Shown here: one piece after another, positions 60,575-64,000 of the stretch | How positions within the stretch are numbered: position 1 is the stretch's first letter | Layout of the letters: each line of letters begins with the position of its first letter | Assembly: GCF_029813775.1 (NCBI RefSeq) | Contig: NZ_JARVKW010000003.1 | Location: 1 to 64,000 of the forward strand | Source of the DNA: Streptomyces sp. DH24 | GTDB lineage: Bacteria; Actinomycetota; Actinomycetes; Streptomycetales; Streptomycetaceae | DNA length: 64,000 nucleotides | Direction: 5' to 3' | Notes under the pieces: model-generated | Told to the model about the DNA's origin: nothing | The model's input: the letters and a program-made list of their open reading frames with translations, nothing else | Databases searched by the model: none | Position numbers and translations under genes: made by a program

Positions 60575-61582
60575 TCAGAAGGTCTGGCCGGGCGCGCGGC
60601 GCACGACGATCAGCAGCAGCGCGGCACCGATGCAGGTGGTGAGCGCGCCGACCGGCACCGTGAGCCGCGTGGTGTCCAGCGCGACCGCCAGCAGCCGGGA
60701 CACGAGCTGTGCCGCCGCGTCCGCCCCGCACACCACCACCGCCCCGGTGAGAGCGGCGCCGGGCAGCGCCACGCGCAGGTCGGCGCCGAGGACGCTCACC
60801 GCGACGTGCGGCACGAGGAGCCCGACGAAGCCGAGCGCGCCGACCGCGGCCACCGCTCCGGCCGTCAGCGCCACCGCGCACAGCAGGGCGGCGGTCCGGG
60901 CGCGTGCCGTGGACAGCCCGGCGGCGGAGGCGAGTTCGTCCCCGCAGCGCAGCAGGGTCAGCGGACCGGCCAGCAGCCACGCCGCGGCACCCCAGACGAG
61001 CGCCCACGGCCACAGCAGGTGCCAGTGCTGCCACACCCGGCCCTCGGTCGTGCCGACGAGCCACTGGACGACGCTGCCCAGCTCGCCCGGCGCGACCAGC
61101 AGCACCATGGCGGTGAGCCCGCCGAGCACCGCCGACACGAGCACCCCGTGCACGGCGGTCTGCGCCGGATCGCCCCCGCCGCGCCCGGCGAGCAGCCACA
61201 GCAGCGCGGCCCCGGTGCAGCCCCCCGCGCATGCGGCGACGACCACGGCGAGGGGCGACTCCCAGCCCGCGAGCCCGAGGCCGGTCGCCGTGACGGCTCC
61301 GAGCACCGCGCCCGGTGTCACGCCCGTGACCTCGGGTCCGGCGAGGGGGTTGCGCAGCGCGGACTGCAGGACGAGACCGGCGACCCCCAGGCAGGCCCCC
61401 GCTCCGAGGGCCACCAGCAGTCTGGGCAGCCGGAGTTGGAAGAAGATGTGCCGCTCGGTCGGGTCGCCGCCTCCACCGAGGACGTCCCACGCCACGGCCG
61501 GGGACATGCCCCGCCCGGCGAGCAACTCGACGCAGGCGCACACGAGGAGCAGCGCGCCGAGCACGGTGAAACGCCGGATCAC
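60575..61582 (-). CDS. FecCD-family permease, second subunit
   Basis: 335 aa, about nine helices. Family motifs: FFQLRLPRLLVALGAGACLG, VAGLVLQSALRNPLAGPEVT, GALGFVGLLVPHVAVSVLGA and the late DTTRLTVPVGALTTCIGA. GTG 61582 has GGAG 5 nt upstream and overlaps the first permease gene (GTGA). With its partner it forms the membrane channel for a metal-chelate importer. Confidence 0.9.
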   Translation of the reverse strand: MIRRFTVLGALLLVCACVELLAGRGMSPAVAWDVLGGGGDPTERHIFFQLRLPRLLVALGAGACLGVAGLVLQSALRNPLAGPEVTGVTPGAVLGAVTATGLGLAGWESPLAVVVAACAGGCTGAALLWLLAGRGGGDPAQTAVHGVLVSAVLGGLTAMVLLVAPGELGSVVQWLVGTTEGRVWQHWHLLWPWALVWGAAAWLLAGPLTLLRCGDELASAAGLSTARARTAALLCAVALTAGAVAAVGALGFVGLLVPHVAVSVLGADLRVALPGAALTGAVVVCGADAAAQLVSRLLAVALDTTRLTVPVGALTTCIGAALLLIVVRRAPGQTF

Positions 61583-62658
61583 CCGAACTCCCCCTTCCGG
61601 TTCGCCACGGGTCGTTTCGACGTGCGCCTCGGCCCGCCCGACCGCAGCAGCGCGACCCCGGCGGGCACGCCGAGCAGCGCCGTCCAGGCACCGGCCGGCG
61701 TCTCGACGGGCGCGAGTGCGAGGCGGGCCGGGACGTCGGCGACGGCCACCACGACCGCGCCCCACGCCGCCGACCAGGGCAGCCACCGCACCGCGTCGGC
61801 GGCCGGAGCGAGCCGGCGCGTCAGATGCGGGGCGAGGAAACCCACCCAGGCCACCGGCCCGCACACGGCCGTCACGGGCGCGATCAGCACGACGGCGATG
61901 GCCAGCGCGGCGAACCGGGCCCGCCGCGCCCGGACACCCAGCGCCTCGGCGTCCTCGTCGCCGAGCCGCAGCACCGAGAGCACCGGCGCGCACAGCACGA
62001 GCGCCGGGACGGCCACGAGCAGCCACGGCCACAGTCCGGTGACGTCGTCCCAGGTGCGCCCGGAGAGGGAGCCGAGCAGGTAGCGGTAGATGAGCTGGAG
62101 GTCGAGCTGGTCGGCCATCACCATGAGGACCAGCAGCGCGGCCTGCAACGCGGCGGCGACGGCGGCCCCGGTCAGCAGCACCGCGGACGGGCTGCGCCCC
62201 AACCCGGCCGCGAGCAGCGTGATTCCGCCGCCCAGCACGGCCCCGGCGATGGCGAGCAGCGGCTGGACGACGGCGGGCAGGGACACGGCCAGCACGAGCG
62301 GCGCGGCGACGCCCAGCGCTGCCCCCGAGGAGACGCCCAGCATCTCGGGCACGGCCAGCGGATTGCGCAGCGCCTCCTGCAGGACGAGGCCCGCCGCGCC
62401 CAGGCAGGCACCGGCGACGAGCGCCAGCACCAGCCGGGGCAGGCGCAGTTCGCCGACGACGATCCCGGCGAGCGAGGCGTCCCCGTCCAGCAGCGCGCCC
62501 GGCAGCCGGTGCGGCGGAACCCAGGGCGTGCCCAGACTCAGCGCGCAGCCGGACGCGACGACCAGCAACCCGACGAGGGCGGGCAGTTGCCATCGGTTCC
62601 GGGTGCGCGCTGCCGGTCCGGCGGTGGCGTCGTCCAAGTGGAGGGTGGACGCACTCAC
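61579..62658 (-). CDS. FecCD-family permease, first subunit
   Basis: 359 aa. VVGELRLPRLVLALVAGACL, GLVLQEALRNPLAVPEMLGV, MADQLDLQLIYRYLLGSLSG and AWVGFLAPHLTRRLAPAAD are characteristic of siderophore/B12 permeases. GTG 62658 overlaps the binding-protein stop (GTGA). The C-terminal tail is basic and cytoplasmic. Confidence 0.9.
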   Translation of the reverse strand: MSASTLHLDDATAGPAARTRNRWQLPALVGLLVVASGCALSLGTPWVPPHRLPGALLDGDASLAGIVVGELRLPRLVLALVAGACLGAAGLVLQEALRNPLAVPEMLGVSSGAALGVAAPLVLAVSLPAVVQPLLAIAGAVLGGGITLLAAGLGRSPSAVLLTGAAVAAALQAALLVLMVMADQLDLQLIYRYLLGSLSGRTWDDVTGLWPWLLVAVPALVLCAPVLSVLRLGDEDAEALGVRARRARFAALAIAVVLIAPVTAVCGPVAWVGFLAPHLTRRLAPAADAVRWLPWSAAWGAVVVAVADVPARLALAPVETPAGAWTALLGVPAGVALLRSGGPRRTSKRPVANRKGEFG

Positions 62659-63632
62659 CGCAGCGCGGCCGTGGCCTCGTCCAGCACGATCCCCAGTGAA
62701 CGGGTGCCGCGCCCCTTGGCCCACACCTCGGAGTCGACCTCGTGCACGTCCCCGTTCCGCACGGCGGGGATCTTGCCCCACAGGGGGTTCTTGGCGAGCT
62801 TCTCCGACAGCTTTCCGTCCGGCTCGCCGAAGGAGATCGTCTCGACGAACATCACGTCGACGTCACGCGCGAGGATCTCCTCAAGGCTGTAACTGCCCTC
62901 CACGCCCCGCGACTTCCACGGGTAGTGGGCGATCTTGGGGAAGAGACTGGCGGCCACGTCACCCTCCGGGGTGGCGACGCCGAAGTTCTCGTCGCTGCCG
63001 TAGATGACGAGCGCGGTCTTCTCGCTCCTGGCGGCCTCCGCCTTCGCGAGTTTGGTGCGGAAGGCCTTCTCGGCCTTCTCGCCCTCGGCGGTACGGCCGG
63101 TCAGCGCGGCGGTGTCGCGCAGGTATCCCACGCTGTCCTGCCACGTCTCGGGCTGCATGGGCCAGAACGTGGTGGCGTCCTTCAGTGCCGGGGCCAGCTT
63201 GCCGTGGGTGTCCTCCAGGCCGATCACGAGGTCGGGCTTGTGGGAGAGGATCGCCTCCACCTCGGGGGCGATGAAGCCGCCCGGGACGATGTCGACCTGC
63301 TTCGCCCTGTTCTTGCCCAGGAAGTCGGGGTGGGCGAGGAGCGCGCTGTTCGTGGCCGTCGGGACGATGCCGAGCTCGGTCAGGATGTCGTCGCAGAGCG
63401 CGAACAGGCAGACGATGCGCCGCGGTTCCTTCTTCAGGGAGATCTTCACGCCGCCCGTGTCGGTCAGCGTGCGCGTGGCCTTGATGGGTTCCACGGTGAC
63501 GTCCGTCTTCGCGCCCGCCGCGCCCCGATCGTCCCCGGTGGGTTCGGTCGAGGTGCCGCACCCGGCCAGGACGCAGACCACTGTCGCGGCGGTGAGCCAA
63601 CTTCGGACAAATCTCGACGGTGCGCGCAGCAC
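62655..63632 (-). CDS. Metallophore-binding lipoprotein (FepB/FecB-like)
   Basis: 325 aa. The signal peptide ends in the lipobox VCVLAGCGTSTEP, so the mature protein is anchored outside. The binding-protein fold shows EPRRIVCLFALCDDILTELG, GFIAPEVEAILSHKPDLVIG, GVEGSYSLEEILARDVDVM and SEVWAKGRGTRSLGIVLDEA. An unusual segment (FALCDD) has a second Cys after the signal. GTG 63632 has GAGG 5 nt upstream. A Zur-like palindrome lies 48 nt upstream. It would capture the metal-bound product for the two permeases. Confidence 0.88.
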   Translation of the reverse strand: MLRAPSRFVRSWLTAATVVCVLAGCGTSTEPTGDDRGAAGAKTDVTVEPIKATRTLTDTGGVKISLKKEPRRIVCLFALCDDILTELGIVPTATNSALLAHPDFLGKNRAKQVDIVPGGFIAPEVEAILSHKPDLVIGLEDTHGKLAPALKDATTFWPMQPETWQDSVGYLRDTAALTGRTAEGEKAEKAFRTKLAKAEAARSEKTALVIYGSDENFGVATPEGDVAASLFPKIAHYPWKSRGVEGSYSLEEILARDVDVMFVETISFGEPDGKLSEKLAKNPLWGKIPAVRNGDVHEVDSEVWAKGRGTRSLGIVLDEATAALR

Positions 63633-63679
63633 GATGTCCTCGCTTCTTCTTCAGGGACCCGGAACGCGACGACAATACA

Positions 63680-63694
63680 TGATAATCGTTTTCA
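63680..63694. promoter_or_regulatory. Zur-box-like palindrome between importer and end gene
   Basis: TGATAATCGTTTTCA matches the recalled Zur consensus (TGAAAATGATTTTCA) at 12 of 15 positions. It lies 48 nt before the lipoprotein start and 46 nt before the divergent gene at 63,741, so it could control both. Confidence 0.55.
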
Positions 63695-63740
63695 TTCTCA
63701 GGTCGTTCCTCCTCCTTGCCCCCTACCGATGGAGACCTCC

Positions 63741-64000
63741 ATGTCCACCGATCCGCTGCTGCTCGTCTCCGACCATGTGGCCGGAGACGTCCATGTGTTG
63801 ACCGTTCCGGACGGGGCGGAGGCGGGTCGTCTCGACGGCCGCCACCTGTCCGAGCACGCCGGGTTCCTGGCCCTGCCGGGCGGACGGGTGGCGTGCGTGG
63901 ACGACCGCAGAGGCGAACTGCTGGTGCTCGATCCGTTCGGCCCCGCGCTCGTGGCGGCCGCGATACCGGTGGCGGCACCGGCCGAGCACCTCGCCGTCGA
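63741..64000 (+). CDS. Partial gene, beta-propeller-like (possible AztD-like metallochaperone)
   Basis: 86 residues are visible before the window ends. DPLLLVSDHVAGDVHVLTV, HLSEHAGFLALPGGRVACV and ELLVLDPFGPALVAAAIPV read as repeated four-strand blades. AztD, a beta-propeller zinc chaperone of zinc ABC importers, has the same style of opening; the similarity is impressionistic. No signal peptide is seen. ATG 63741 has GGAG 6 nt upstream. Sharing a Zur-like box with the importer supports a metal role. Confidence 0.45.
   Translation, partial: MSTDPLLLVSDHVAGDVHVLTVPDGAEAGRLDGRHLSEHAGFLALPGGRVACVDDRRGELLVLDPFGPALVAAAIPVAAPAEHLAV

Noticed and set aside
59740..63694. DmdR/IdeR iron box
   Set aside because: The palindromes do not match the TTAGGTTAGGCTCACCTAA-type consensus; the Zur pattern fits better. 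Another Fur-family regulator cannot be excluded.

Overview
The window is high-GC actinobacterial chromosome, almost certainly Streptomyces. Supporting signs are dense G/C third positions, frequent GTG and TTG starts, leaderless genes, ATGA/GTGA-coupled operons, a Tat-exported glycosidase and a complete Streptomyces-type contractile injection system. No tRNA, rRNA, CRISPR array, transposase or integrase was recognised. All assignments come from reading translations and motifs; no database search was run.

Layout. 1-7.2 kb: the end of a fused acyl-CoA carboxylase, a GH127-type beta-L-arabinofuranosidase carrying a LamG domain, a PucR-type regulator, and a divergent pair (a LysR effector domain without its HTH, and a DUF5997-type small protein). 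7.2-37.1 kb: one minus-strand cluster for an extracellular-type contractile injection system (eCIS/CIS). It encodes sheath, tube, cap, AAA+ ATPase, spike, PAAR tip, baseplate proteins and an amidase. It also encodes a 2,264-aa DUF4157 protein with a C-terminal nuclease-like tail and a probable immunity gene 1 nt downstream. 37.6-39.9 kb: a leaderless MarR gene and a DHA2-type MFS exporter. 40-44.4 kb: a tctCBA tricarboxylate transport operon facing a response regulator whose sensor kinase has suffered a large internal deletion. 44.5-49.3 kb: a molybdenum aldehyde/xanthine oxidoreductase operon (PaoABCD-like) with a divergent TetR gene. 50.2-50.8 kb: a thioredoxin-like 2Fe-2S protein and a degenerate 32/33-bp tandem repeat.

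50.8-63.6 kb is the most interesting part. A minus-strand locus joins a 37-aa RiPP-type precursor, a leader-binding C protein, a YcaO enzyme, a SagB-type dehydrogenase and an S15/CocE hydrolase. It also has two half-size exporter-fold ABC transporters and a metallophore-type FecCD importer (lipoprotein, two permeases, ATPase). Palindromes resembling the Streptomyces Zur box lie in front of the precursor and in front of the importer, where a further partial gene (63,741 onward) diverges. I propose, as inference, a ribosomally made oxazol(in)e metallophore controlled by zinc.

How the parts work: the eCIS genes are nearly all translationally coupled and probably form one long transcript ending at the 7.2-kb hairpin. 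The RiPP maturation and ABC genes are likewise coupled, with a strong hairpin after the precursor that would keep precursor mRNA in excess.
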